Source: JAPWJZ01 sp965279315
GTDB lineage: Bacteria; Pseudomonadota; Alphaproteobacteria; Micavibrionales; UBA2020
Assembly: GCA_965279315.1 (NCBI GenBank)
Contig: OZ257145.1
Span: 1,426,001-1,490,000, forward strand
DNA length: 64,000 bases
Reading direction: 5' to 3'
Below are positions 1 to 8,891 of the stretch, piece by piece. A program made the position numbers and the translations under genes. The notes beneath the pieces are model-generated. The model saw only the letters and a list, made by a program, of their open reading frames with translations. It ran no database searches and was not told the origin of the DNA. How positions within the stretch are numbered: position 1 is the stretch's first letter; every line of letters starts with the position of its first letter.

Positions 1-1029
1 GATGTCTTTTACGTCGATAATGTCGGCGATGTTGCGTTGGATGCCCTGTTGCCCAGCATCCCGCCCGGTGGCAAGGATACTGTTATTTCAAGCGTCTCAT
101 ACGCCCTTATGGATCAAGACATTGACAACCTGACCCTGACAAACGTTGCGACTGCGCTGAACGGCACGGGCAATGACCTTGCGAACATCATCAAGGGAAA
201 CTCGTTTAACAACGTGTTGATCGGCGGTCTTGGTGGGGACACGATGGATGGCGGTGCGGGCAATGACAGTTATTATCTTGACAGCGCCGGCGACGTCATC
301 AAGGACGCAAGCGGCATCGACACCGTCTATTCGTCGCTCGGCCTTTATACGCTGGGCACCGGCCTTGAAAACCTGACCCTGATCGGCCTTAACCCGATCA
401 ACGGCACGGGCAATACCGGCAACAATACCATCATCGGCAACTCCAACAACAACATCATCGATGGCGGATCCGGCAGTGACGTGATGATTGGCGGCGGATC
501 CGACAACATGACGGGCGACACCTATTTCGTTGATCGAATTACGGATGTTGTGATTGGCGATAGCGGCCTCGACACGATCAAGAGCACGGTCACATTCTCG
601 CTGATGGCAGCGCCCGATGTTGAAAACCTGACCTTGCTGGGGACGGCGGGGCTGAATGGCACGGGCAACGCGCTTGATAACTCGCTGATCGGCAATTCCG
701 GCGCGAACACGCTGATGGGCGGCGACGGAAACGATTACATCAGCGGCGGCGCGGGCAAGGATATCCTTTATGGCGGCAACGGCGCGGATACCTTCTTCTT
801 CGAGGGGGCGACGGCGTTCAAGGCGGTCGACAATATCATGGATTACCAGCTGGGCATCGATCACATCTTCTTCGATGCGATCATTGATCCTCTACTTCAG
901 GTGAGCGAAGACTTCATCGAGTTCCGCACCGTCGCCGGCAGCAGCAACCTGCAGGTCTGGCTCGATTACGATGGACAGGGCGAAGCATATCAGCCGCAGA
1001 TGATCGCGCTACTGATTAACCCTACGTAA
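1..1029 (+). CDS. RTX-type (serralysin-like repeat) secreted protein, 3' part only
   Basis: The reading frame is open from the first base, so the gene begins upstream; 342 residues are visible. They hold repeats of the form ENLTL-x-G-x-x-LNGTGN-x-x-x-N-x-I-x-GN followed by GGxGxD nonapeptides, interleaved with D-x-Y-x-VD-x-x-x-D-x-V segments. This is the pattern of Ca2+-binding RTX beta-rolls in proteins exported by type I secretion. The last 80 residues are non-repetitive (DTFFFE, then an acidic/aromatic tail), which fits a C-terminal T1SS signal. Catalytic or adhesive domains would lie upstream, so the function is unknown. No T1SS transporter is in the window. The gene converges on ackA, with 7 bases between stop codons. 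Confidence 0.85.
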   Translation, partial: DVFYVDNVGDVALDALLPSIPPGGKDTVISSVSYALMDQDIDNLTLTNVATALNGTGNDLANIIKGNSFNNVLIGGLGGDTMDGGAGNDSYYLDSAGDVIKDASGIDTVYSSLGLYTLGTGLENLTLIGLNPINGTGNTGNNTIIGNSNNNIIDGGSGSDVMIGGGSDNMTGDTYFVDRITDVVIGDSGLDTIKSTVTFSLMAAPDVENLTLLGTAGLNGTGNALDNSLIGNSGANTLMGGDGNDYISGGAGKDILYGGNGADTFFFEGATAFKAVDNIMDYQLGIDHIFFDAIIDPLLQVSEDFIEFRTVAGSSNLQVWLDYDGQGEAYQPQMIALLINPT

Positions 1030-1036
1030 GGGGTTA

Positions 1037-2200
1037 TCAGGGCGCGGGCGGTTTTGCGGCGGGGGCTGCCGGCTTTGGCGGTGCCAGCACTTTTTTCACG
1101 TGCTGCGCCATCATCAGTTCCTCGTCGGTCTTGATGACATACACCTTCACCGTGCTGTCCGCCGCGTGGATGGCGGGTTTGTTGCCGTCATTGGCAATCA
1201 TGTTTGTTTTTACGCCCAGATGCGCCAGCTGTGACAGGATTTTGTCGCGAATAACGCCTGAATTCTCGCCGATGCCGCCCGTGAACACGATGGCATCAAC
1301 GCCGCCAAGGTCAACGGTCAGCGACGCGGCCTGACGCGCGGCATACAGGCAGAACAGGTCGATTGCCTCCTTTGCCTCCGGCTTGTCGCTGGCCAGCAGC
1401 GTGCGGACATCTTCGGTGATGCCCGATACGCCCTTCAGCCCCGATTGTTTCTGGAAGATGTCGGATAGGCTCTTCGCCGTCTCGCCCTGTTCCAGCAGGT
1501 ACAATAAAATACCGGGGTCGGTTGCGCCTGCGCGCGTGCCCATCATCAACCCGTCGACGGGCGTGAAGCCCATGGTGGTCGCGACGCTCTTGCCGTCCTT
1601 CATCGCCATCATGCTGGCGCCATTGCCCAGGTGAGCCACGATCACGCGACCCTTGGCGGTTTTTGCGTCGGCGACGTCGGGCAGTTTCGATGCGATATAT
1701 TCGTATGACAGGCCGTGAAACCCGTAGCGGATAATGCCGTCATCCGTCAGCTTGCGCGGAATGGCATACATCTGGTTCAGCTTCGCCTGCGTGCGATGGA
1801 ACGCGGTGTCGAACGACGCCACCTGCGGCAGGTCGGGGTATTGGTCCGCAATCAGCTTGATGCCCTTCAGGTTATGCGGCTGGTGCAACGGCGCAAGCGG
1901 CGCGAGCTTTTCCAAATCGGCGAAAACCTTCGCGTCGATCTTCTGCGGCGCGGCGTAATCCTTGCCGCCATGCACGACGCGGTGGCCGACGGATGTCACG
2001 TTGTTCGCGGCGATAACATCCAATACCTGCTGGAACGCGGCGTCATAGCTGCCGGCCTTCTTCACCTCGATATTCTTGCGCTCGATCAGCGTCAGGTCAT
2101 CGGCGCGGTACAGGCCGTATTTGATCGACGACGATCCGGCGTTGACTACCAGGACCGTTTCGACGGGCTTGTTCACAGCGTCCATATCAGGGTTTCCCAC
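1037..2200 (-). CDS. ackA: Acetate kinase
   Basis: This enzyme interconverts acetyl phosphate + ADP and acetate + ATP in the cytoplasm. Its 387 residues show the acetokinase signatures: VLVVNAGSSSIKY near the N-terminus, HRVVHGG, FDTAFH, RYGFHGLSYEY, AHLGNGAS and FTGGIGENS. The start is taken as GTG because it overlaps the pta stop by one base (TAGTG), suggesting translational coupling; an ATG five codons further in is the alternative. The tail ends in a Pro/Ala-rich stretch beyond the usual core. It lies directly downstream of pta, forming the acetate-overflow/acetate-activation pair. Confidence 0.95.
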   Translation of the reverse strand: MGNPDMDAVNKPVETVLVVNAGSSSIKYGLYRADDLTLIERKNIEVKKAGSYDAAFQQVLDVIAANNVTSVGHRVVHGGKDYAAPQKIDAKVFADLEKLAPLAPLHQPHNLKGIKLIADQYPDLPQVASFDTAFHRTQAKLNQMYAIPRKLTDDGIIRYGFHGLSYEYIASKLPDVADAKTAKGRVIVAHLGNGASMMAMKDGKSVATTMGFTPVDGLMMGTRAGATDPGILLYLLEQGETAKSLSDIFQKQSGLKGVSGITEDVRTLLASDKPEAKEAIDLFCLYAARQAASLTVDLGGVDAIVFTGGIGENSGVIRDKILSQLAHLGVKTNMIANDGNKPAIHAADSTVKVYVIKTDEELMMAQHVKKVLAPPKPAAPAAKPPAP

Positions 2201-3117
2201 TAAGGTTTCTTGGGGGCGCGGGTCTGGCTGCGGCTGGCGACCAGTGCGATGGCCGCCGATGCCTTGCGCTCCTCCGCCTCTGCCGAGCGGCTGTTGAGGA
2301 TGATCGGCACTTTCGCGCCGACAACCACGCCCCCTAAGGGGGCTTGGGACATCAGCACGCGCGATTTGAAATAGATATTGCCGGATTCAAGGTCGGGGAA
2401 GACAAGGATGTCGGGGTCGCCCGCAACGTCGGAGAATATGCCCTTCAGGTTCGCCGATTTTTTCGAAATCGCGTTATCCATACCGAACGGGCCTTCGACC
2501 TTCGCGCCCGTGATCTGGCCGCGCAGGGCCATGACGGTCAAGGCGGCAGCATCCAGCGTCGCCTGCTGGCGCGGCTCGACTTTTTCGGAAGCGGCCAAAA
2601 TCGCCACCTTCGGCTCGCGCCCCTCGATCTTCCAGAACAGGTCGACGGCGTTCTGGATGATGTCGCGCTTCATCATCAGGTCGGGTGCTTCGTTTACCGC
2701 AGCATCGGTGATGTAAAGAGGCTTGTGGTAACCCGGGTCTTCCATGATGAACACATGGCTCATGCGCTTGTCGGTGCGCAGCTGGCCTTCTTTCGACACG
2801 ATGGGGCCGAGGAATTCGGGCGTGTCGATCTTGCCCTTCATCAACGCTTCGGCGCGGCCGTCTTTCACCATCTGCACGCCCATTTCGGCGGCGGCGTGGC
2901 TGTGTTCGGTGTTCACGATTTCAAAGGCCGAGATATCGATATTCGCGTCCTTCGCGGCCTTGCGGATTTTGTCCTCGGGGCCGACCAGGATCGGGGTCAT
3001 CAGTTTCGCAGCAGCCGCTTCGAAAGCGCCGCGCAGGGAATTTTCGTCGGTGGGGTGAATGACAGCGGTTTTGAGCGGGGCGGTCTCGGGGGTCAGCTTG
3101 TCGTAGATATGTTTCAA
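2200..3117 (-). CDS. pta: Phosphate acetyltransferase (short PTA/PTB family)
   Basis: The predicted reaction is acetyl-CoA + phosphate to acetyl phosphate + CoA, supplying AckA. The 305-residue protein is the compact PTA_PTB catalytic domain without the long N-terminal regulatory part of E. coli Pta. Recognisable blocks are EALMKGKIDTPEFL, DKRMSHVFIMEDP, ITDAAVNEAPD, VAILAASEKV and a C-terminal NSRSAE segment. Phosphate butyryltransferase belongs to the same family and cannot be excluded on sequence, but the abutting ackA argues for acetyl phosphate. It is the first gene of the minus-strand operon, behind a plausible promoter at 3192-3220. Confidence 0.88.
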   Translation of the reverse strand: MKHIYDKLTPETAPLKTAVIHPTDENSLRGAFEAAAAKLMTPILVGPEDKIRKAAKDANIDISAFEIVNTEHSHAAAEMGVQMVKDGRAEALMKGKIDTPEFLGPIVSKEGQLRTDKRMSHVFIMEDPGYHKPLYITDAAVNEAPDLMMKRDIIQNAVDLFWKIEGREPKVAILAASEKVEPRQQATLDAAALTVMALRGQITGAKVEGPFGMDNAISKKSANLKGIFSDVAGDPDILVFPDLESGNIYFKSRVLMSQAPLGGVVVGAKVPIILNSRSAEAEERKASAAIALVASRSQTRAPKKP

Positions 3118-3177
3118 TTCTTTGTCCCTTAAAGTGCGCCCGGGACTGATTCCCGATGGCTGTTAAGATCATTATGC

Positions 3178-3191
3178 TGTGCTTGAGCACA
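3178..3191. promoter_or_regulatory. Operator-like palindrome next to the pta -10
   Basis: TGTGCT-TG-AGCACA is a perfect 6-bp inverted repeat with a 2-bp centre. It directly abuts the predicted -10 of the pta promoter, covering the expected transcription start. That position suits a repressor site; the binding protein is unknown. Confidence 0.4.
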
Positions 3192-3220
3192 ATTAGGCGC
3201 GAGAACGTCCCGCTTGTCAA
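3192..3220 (-). promoter_or_regulatory. Probable sigma70-type promoter of pta-ackA
   Basis: On the minus strand TTGACA (3220-3215) is followed by 17 bases and CCTAAT (3197-3192). The transcript would start about 70 bases upstream of the pta ATG. Confidence 0.5.
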
Positions 3221-3342
3221 GCCGCCGATAATAACCGGACTGTTAACAACCTGAAAATGAAAGAAAATTTCCGGGCACTTCTATGCTGCAGGGCAGCATT
3301 AAATTACTGATTTCATTATAATAATATTACGCTAAAAAGGGT

Positions 3343-3372
3343 TTGACCCAACGCCTTGGTTTAACATATTGT
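3343..3372 (+). promoter_or_regulatory. Possible promoter of pepN
   Basis: TTGACC (3343-3348), 18 bases, then TATTGT (3367-3372), preceded by a very AT-rich tract (3300-3340) that could act as an UP element. The -10 is only a 4/6 match. Confidence 0.35.
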
Positions 3373-3373
3373 A

Positions 3374-3389
3374 TGACCTGTTTAGGTCA
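3374..3389. promoter_or_regulatory. Perfect palindrome between promoter and pepN start
   Basis: TGACCT-GTTT-AGGTCA has 6-bp arms and a 4-bp centre and begins one base after the proposed -10. It would overlap the transcription start, as a repressor operator does. A short RNA hairpin in the leader is the alternative. Confidence 0.4.
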
Positions 3390-3417
3390 ACCAGCCACAT
3401 TCCGGAGACGAAAAACA

Positions 3418-6186
3418 ATGACGACCGATTTTATCTTCAATCCCGACCGCCAGCCCATGATCCGCGCGGATTACCGCCCCTCCGAATATAAAATCGACAA
3501 GGCCGACCTTTACATCAACCTCGATGAAACCAACACCAATGTGCGCAGCACGCTGCATGTGGACCGCAACCCCGCAGTCGCCGCGCTCGGCGGCCCGCTG
3601 ATCCTTGATGGTTCCGACCTGAAATTGAAAAGCGTGAAAATTCTCGAAAACGGCGCATGGCGCCCGCTCGACCGCCAAGAATTCAAGGTCGATGGCGAGC
3701 AGCTGATCATCAAACGCCCGCCTGCCGGCGCGTTCCAGCTGCAGATCGAAAACGACATCAACCCGACAACCAATACCGAACTCTCGGGCATTTACATGTC
3801 GGGCGACAACATCATCACTTCGCAAAACGAAGCGCAGGGCTTCCGCCGTATCACTTACTTCCTCGACCGCCCCGACAACCTCGCCGTCATCGGCGCAACG
3901 CTGGAGGCCGACAAGGCGAAATATCCCGTGCTGCTGTCGAACGGCAACGGCGACTTCCGCGCGACCGAAGATCTGGGCAATGGCCGTCACCGCATTTCGT
4001 GGTCGGACCCGTGGCCGAAGCCGTCCTACCTGTTCGCAACCGTCGCGGGCGATTTGCAGGTGCTGGAAGACAAATTCACGACCATGTCCGGCAAGGAAGT
4101 CGATATCCGCATTTTCGTGCAGTCGGGATATGAAGACAAAATCCAGTGGGCGATGGAAGCGACCAAACGCGCCATGAAGTGGGATGAAGTCCGCTACGGC
4201 CGCGAATACGACCTTGATAACTTCCACATCGTCGCCGTCGATAAATTCAATGCGGGCGCGATGGAAAACAAGGGCCTGAACATTTTCAACGTCAGCCGCC
4301 TTGTCGGCAACGCCGAAACCTCGACCGACACCGACCTGATGGATATCGAGGAAGTCATCGGCCACGAATATTTCCACAACTGGACCGGCGACCGCGTCAC
4401 CGTGCGCGACTGGTTCGAATTGTCGCTGAAGGAATCGCTGACCAGCCTGCGCCAGCGCCAGTTTGCATCTGATATGCATTCCGCCCCCGTGAAGCTGATC
4501 GAGGACGCAACCGTGCTGCGCACCGGCCAGTTCATCGAAGATTCCGGCCCCGGCGCGCATTTCGTGCGTCCCGAACGCGTGGAAGAATTCGACAACATCT
4601 ATTCCACGACCATCTATCAAAAGGGCAAGCACGTGCTGGCCATGATGAACACCATCATGGGCGATGCGATGTGGCGCACGGCGATGGACAACTACTTCAA
4701 CAAATTCGACGGCAAGGCCGTGACGGTCGATGATTTCATCGACAACATGCAGGACACCTCCGGCATCAACCTGACGCAGTTCCGCCGCTGGTACAGCCAG
4801 TCGGGCACGCCGGAAATTTCTTACGAAGGCAAATACGATGCGGCCGCGAAAACATATTCGCTGACGCTGTCGCAATTCAACCCCGGCACCGCCGACCAGC
4901 CGTTGTCGGAAAAACAGAACCTGCATATCCCGATCTCCGTCGGCCTGATCGGCCAGAGCGGCAAGGATGTGGCATTGCAACTGCAGGGCGAAGCGAATGC
5001 GGGCGATACCACCCGCGTGCTGAACCTGACGCAAGGCAAGCAGACCTTCGTGTTTGAAAACGTAAACGGCCCGGTCGTCCCCTCCGTGCTCCGCAACTTC
5101 TCCGCGCCCGTCAAGATCATGACGCAGCCAAGCGATGCCGAACTCATTTTCCGCATGGAACACGACAGCAACCCGTTCAACAAGTTCGAGGCGAAAGAAC
5201 GCCTGACGCTGAAAGTATTGCTCGGCCTGATCGATGATGTGCAGGCAGGCCGCCCGCTTGCGGTCAATACGGATTTCCTCGATGCCTTCGGCGCGAATAT
5301 CGCGAAAGCGGCGGCAGGCGGCGGCGACCAGGCGTTTGCGGCACAGCTGCTGACGCTGCCCGCGTATAACATCGTGATCCAGAGCCTGAAAACCGTCGAC
5401 CCGGATGCGATCAAGAAAGCGACAGGCTTCCTCTCCACCACCATCGCCCGGACTTTCCAGGCGGATTTCGAGGAAATATATAAAAACACGACAGCGCCCG
5501 CAGGCGAAAAATACGATGTGATCCCTGCGCAAGTCGGCCGCCGCGACCTGCACAACTCGTCGCTGTCGTTCCTCAATAAACTGAAAACGCCGGAAACGCT
5601 GGCGCTTGCTGTCAACCAATACACCGGCGCCACCAACATGACCGAAAAACTGGGCGCGCTCGGCGTGCTTGCACGTTTGGACGGCCCGGAAGGCAAGGCT
5701 GCGCTGCATGATTTCTACGAGCGTTACAAGACAGTCAACAACGTGGTCGACCGCTGGCTGAGCCTGAGTGCCGCCACGGCATCGGGCGACGCGGCGGGCC
5801 AGATGCGCCAGCTGCTGGAGCACGAAGCGTTCGACTTCACGAACCCGAACAAGGTGCGTGCAGCAATCGGCGGTTTCACCGCCAGCAACGCAACCGCCTT
5901 CCACAACAAGGACGGCTCCGGCTATGCGTTCTTGGCCGATGTCGTGATCAAGATGAACGACATCAACCCGCGCACGGGCGGCCAGATCGTGAAGCCCCTG
6001 ACTCAGTTCAAGCGTTACGACGCGCAACGCCAGGCGCTGATGGTGAAAGAACTGGAACGCATCCGCGAAACCCCCAACCTTGATAAAGGCATCAAGGAAC
6101 TGGTCGGGCAGGCGCTCGCAACGGTCGAAAAACCGCAGGCTGCCGCCAACAACAACGGCAAAAAACCCATCGCGCCTGCGGCGTAA
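3418..6186 (+). CDS. pepN: Aminopeptidase N (M1 zinc metallopeptidase)
   Basis: A cytoplasmic exopeptidase that removes N-terminal residues during peptide turnover. The 922-residue product has the M1 signatures: GAMEN near residue 280 and HEYFH near residue 315, followed by the downstream Glu region, then the long helical C-terminal domain typical of the E. coli PepN subfamily. The ATG at 3418 is chosen because it has GGAG 10 bases upstream and begins just before the conserved N-terminal beta domain; the frame is open back to a TTG at 3343, which overlaps the predicted promoter. The C-terminus ends in an Asn/Lys-rich tail. It stands alone between its own promoter region and a strong terminator. 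Confidence 0.96.
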   Translation: MTTDFIFNPDRQPMIRADYRPSEYKIDKADLYINLDETNTNVRSTLHVDRNPAVAALGGPLILDGSDLKLKSVKILENGAWRPLDRQEFKVDGEQLIIKRPPAGAFQLQIENDINPTTNTELSGIYMSGDNIITSQNEAQGFRRITYFLDRPDNLAVIGATLEADKAKYPVLLSNGNGDFRATEDLGNGRHRISWSDPWPKPSYLFATVAGDLQVLEDKFTTMSGKEVDIRIFVQSGYEDKIQWAMEATKRAMKWDEVRYGREYDLDNFHIVAVDKFNAGAMENKGLNIFNVSRLVGNAETSTDTDLMDIEEVIGHEYFHNWTGDRVTVRDWFELSLKESLTSLRQRQFASDMHSAPVKLIEDATVLRTGQFIEDSGPGAHFVRPERVEEFDNIYSTTIYQKGKHVLAMMNTIMGDAMWRTAMDNYFNKFDGKAVTVDDFIDNMQDTSGINLTQFRRWYSQSGTPEISYEGKYDAAAKTYSLTLSQFNPGTADQPLSEKQNLHIPISVGLIGQSGKDVALQLQGEANAGDTTRVLNLTQGKQTFVFENVNGPVVPSVLRNFSAPVKIMTQPSDAELIFRMEHDSNPFNKFEAKERLTLKVLLGLIDDVQAGRPLAVNTDFLDAFGANIAKAAAGGGDQAFAAQLLTLPAYNIVIQSLKTVDPDAIKKATGFLSTTIARTFQADFEEIYKNTTAPAGEKYDVIPAQVGRRDLHNSSLSFLNKLKTPETLALAVNQYTGATNMTEKLGALGVLARLDGPEGKAALHDFYERYKTVNNVVDRWLSLSAATASGDAAGQMRQLLEHEAFDFTNPNKVRAAIGGFTASNATAFHNKDGSGYAFLADVVIKMNDINPRTGGQIVKPLTQFKRYDAQRQALMVKELERIRETPNLDKGIKELVGQALATVEKPQAAANNNGKKPIAPAA

Positions 6187-6204
6187 CATAAATGCATAAC
6201 AATC

Positions 6205-6233
6205 AAGCCCGGCACACTTTGCCGGGCTTTTTT
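6205..6233 (+). terminator. Rho-independent terminator of pepN
   Basis: A 9-bp GC-rich stem (AAGCCCGGC with GCCGGGCTT, loop 6214-6220) is followed directly by a run of T, 19 bases after the pepN stop. Confidence 0.9.
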
Positions 6234-6280
6234 GTTGGGTTTCCCTGTGCTATCCATGTGCAGGTATCCGGAGGGTTCAA

Positions 6281-7081
6281 ATGACCGATTGGAACAATAG
6301 CCTCTCGCGCGAATATTTCGGCGAATTCAAGGGCCGCGGCGTCATCATCGCAGGCGGTGCTGGCGGTATCGGCGCGGCATTGGCGGATGCGTTTCAATGG
6401 CTGGGCGCGAAGGTGGCGGTGGTCGATAAAAACACTTCTTCGGCTGGTATCAGCATCACCGCCGACCTCACCGATGAAAAATCACGCAGTGCCGCTATTG
6501 CGGAGGCCAGCGAAAAAGTAGGCACACCCGCCGCCTTCGTCAGCACGCTCGGCTTCGACAGCCGCCTTGGTTTCGACCTGACGCAGGCACAGGCCGAACA
6601 CCTGATGCGCGTGAATTTCTTTGCTCCCGTCTTCGCCGCGCGCGATGTAATGCCGATGATGCGCAAAGGCGGCGGCGGCGCGATCTGCCTTTTCACGTCG
6701 CGCCACGGATCGGAAATATTCGAGCCCGACATGACGGGCTATGGCTGCGCCAAGGCCGCGCTGGATAGCGGCATCAAACGCCTTGCCGTCAAGGGGGGCG
6801 AAGAGAACACCGCGGATAATATTATCCGCGTTTTCGGCTTCTGCCCCGGCTGGGTGCAGTCCGATAGCCAAAAGGCGCGCTTCGATGCGCAGCAATTCGA
6901 AAGCGCGGCGCAAGAACAGCTGGTGCCCCTCGGCATGCAGCCCGCCGATATCGTGCCCGCGATCATTTTCGGGCTGTCGAAACATTCAAAATTATTGTCC
7001 GGCACCACGCTGCGCTTCGATGCGGGCGAGGGGCAAATCAGGAAAAGCGCCGTCACCGACGGCAGCAAGAAGGCATCATGA
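6281..7081 (+). CDS. SDR family oxidoreductase, probable sugar dehydrogenase
   Basis: A 266-residue classical short-chain dehydrogenase/reductase. The nucleotide-binding glycine motif GGAGGIG lies near residue 25 and the catalytic YxxxK (YGCAK) near residue 155; a Ser on the preceding strand (LFTSRHGSE) could complete the triad. AAD-type DVV dinucleotide selectivity cannot be read confidently. It is first in a three-gene operon with an SMP-30 lactonase and a 2-keto-3-deoxygalactonate kinase. Oxidation of an aldose such as D-galactose to the lactone is therefore the natural inference. GGAGG lies 6 bases before the ATG. Confidence 0.8.
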   Translation: MTDWNNSLSREYFGEFKGRGVIIAGGAGGIGAALADAFQWLGAKVAVVDKNTSSAGISITADLTDEKSRSAAIAEASEKVGTPAAFVSTLGFDSRLGFDLTQAQAEHLMRVNFFAPVFAARDVMPMMRKGGGGAICLFTSRHGSEIFEPDMTGYGCAKAALDSGIKRLAVKGGEENTADNIIRVFGFCPGWVQSDSQKARFDAQQFESAAQEQLVPLGMQPADIVPAIIFGLSKHSKLLSGTTLRFDAGEGQIRKSAVTDGSKKAS

Positions 7082-7950
7082 AAGCGGAACTGCTCAACCC
7101 CGACCTACCGGCATCCGAACTCGGCGAGGGCATCAACTGGGATGCGCACGCGAAAAAACTCTATTGGGTCGATATCATCGGCAAATGCATCCACCGCACC
7201 GATGCGGACGGGAAGGATTACCAATCCTACAAAACGCCGTCCATGATCGGTTTCATGGCGATTGCGGAAGGCGGCGGCTGCATCGCGGGCCTGCGCGACG
7301 GGTTCTATAAACTCGACCTCGCCGATGACGTGAATGCGCGCCCGCTGTTCCATCCGAGTTTTGCGCATCGCGACAACCGCTTCAACGACGGAAAATGCGA
7401 CCGTCGCGGGCGCGTCTGGGGCGGCACGATGAACGACCTCGACCACAAAAACCCGACCGGCGCGCTGTACCGCCTTGACGAAAACGGCCTGCATACGCAG
7501 GAAGAAGGCGTTTTCATTTCCAACGGCCTCGGCTGGTCGCCAGATAATAAAGTGATGTATTACATCGATACCGGCCGCAACACGCTGTTCACCTATGATT
7601 ACGATATCGATACCGGCGAGGCCACGAACCGCAAACCGCTGATCGAATTTAACGGCAAGCGCCCCGACGGCATGTGCGTTGATTCCGGCGGGCGGCTCTA
7701 TGTTGCGCTGTGGGGCGGCTGGGCGGTGGATATTTACGCGCCCGACGGGAAATATATCGATAGCATCGCGGTCGATGCGCCGCAGGTGTCATGCTGCTGC
7801 TTCGGCGGCGAAGACCTGAAAACGCTGTATATCAGCACGGCCTATGTTGGCCTGTCGCCGGAAAAACGCGCCGAAGCGCCGAACGCGGGCAAGACGTTCA
7901 GGATCCGCATGGATATTGCGGGCCTGCCAGAAACGCCGGCCCGGATTTAA
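7078..7950 (+). CDS. SMP-30/gluconolactonase family lactonase
   Basis: Predicted to hydrolyse an aldonolactone to the open sugar acid. The 290 residues form the six-bladed propeller family: GEGINWD supplies the first-blade metal Glu, RFNDGKCD and ISNGLGWSPD the Asn/substrate blocks, and PDGMCVD the late Asp. The ATG overlaps the SDR stop by four bases (ATGA), so the two are translationally coupled. The next gene is a KDGal kinase 5 bases on. Substrate (galactono-, arabinono- or gluconolactone) is not determinable from the sequence. Confidence 0.88.
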   Translation: MKAELLNPDLPASELGEGINWDAHAKKLYWVDIIGKCIHRTDADGKDYQSYKTPSMIGFMAIAEGGGCIAGLRDGFYKLDLADDVNARPLFHPSFAHRDNRFNDGKCDRRGRVWGGTMNDLDHKNPTGALYRLDENGLHTQEEGVFISNGLGWSPDNKVMYYIDTGRNTLFTYDYDIDTGEATNRKPLIEFNGKRPDGMCVDSGGRLYVALWGGWAVDIYAPDGKYIDSIAVDAPQVSCCCFGGEDLKTLYISTAYVGLSPEKRAEAPNAGKTFRIRMDIAGLPETPARI

Positions 7951-7955
7951 TCGAC

Positions 7956-8891
7956 ATGCAGATTTTCGCAGACTGGGGCAACACCAATTTCCGCGCTTTC
8001 CTGATGAAGGATGGCGGGATTGTCGAGCGTTACACCTCGGCGGAGGGCGGCATCCAGAAAGTATTCACCGCGCCTGAAAACCGCGTCGCCGATTACAGCG
8101 GGTTCATCGCGAAACATATCGCAGGCTGGCTGCAGCAATATCCGGCCGCGCCGATTTATATCGCAGGCGCAGCGGGCGGGCGTGACGGCTGGGTGGAAAC
8201 CTCCTATTCCATCGCGCCGGCAGGCCTGGCCGACATAAAGCGCAACCTGCACCGCATCGCGCCCGAACATCTTGGCGCGGCGGCGGGACGTGAAATATAT
8301 ATCGCATCCGGCTGCACAATTGCGATGGCCGATGGCCGCCATGATGTCATCCGGTCGGAAGAGGTCAAAAGCCTTGGCGCGGCGCGGCACCTGAAGCGCG
8401 ACAACGTGCTGCTCTGCATCCCCGGCACGCATTGCAAATGGGTGAAGGTCGAGGGCGGCAAGATTGTCCATTTCGAATCTGCGCTGACGGGCGAACTGTA
8501 CGGGATATTGAGCGAGCGCGGCGCGCTGGCGGCGCTGTTCCGCTTTGACAAGAATTCGCAGCAGAAAGATATGGGTTCGTTCAACCAGGGTTTGGAAATG
8601 GCCGGTCGCGGGTTTGACCTGCTCACCGACCTCTGGCAGGTGCGCGCGCAGAAGCTCCGCGCCAATCCGCATCCCGCCGATATGCAGGCCTATTTTTCCG
8701 GCATCCTGATCGGCCATGAATTGCGCCAGATGGACAGGCTGTTCCCCGGCAAGCCGCCCGCCGTTTTATTGATGGACGGTGGCGCAAAACGCGAATTTTA
8801 CGCGCGCGCGTTCGAATGGATGGGCTGGAAACTGGATTGCGAAGTCGACAGCGAAACGGCGGTCGTTTCCGGCCTGCTGGGTGTTATTTAA
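7956..8891 (+). CDS. dgoK: 2-dehydro-3-deoxygalactonokinase
   Basis: Phosphorylates 2-keto-3-deoxy-galactonate at C6. The 311-residue protein begins FADWGNTNFRAF, the family's ATP-binding start, and carries the PGTHCKWV block and a C-terminal LLMDGGAKR region as in DgoK. The ATG at 7956, 5 bases after the lactonase stop, is chosen because the conserved domain begins immediately there. It is last in the SDR-lactonase-kinase operon and overlaps the convergent aldolase gene by 8 bases. Confidence 0.92.
   Translation: MQIFADWGNTNFRAFLMKDGGIVERYTSAEGGIQKVFTAPENRVADYSGFIAKHIAGWLQQYPAAPIYIAGAAGGRDGWVETSYSIAPAGLADIKRNLHRIAPEHLGAAAGREIYIASGCTIAMADGRHDVIRSEEVKSLGAARHLKRDNVLLCIPGTHCKWVKVEGGKIVHFESALTGELYGILSERGALAALFRFDKNSQQKDMGSFNQGLEMAGRGFDLLTDLWQVRAQKLRANPHPADMQAYFSGILIGHELRQMDRLFPGKPPAVLLMDGGAKREFYARAFEWMGWKLDCEVDSETAVVSGLLGVI

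Noticed and set aside
3382..6189. Very long open frame antisense to pepN
   Set aside because: His/Arg/Val-rich mirror of a well-conserved gene; such frames are expected opposite GC-rich coding DNA.
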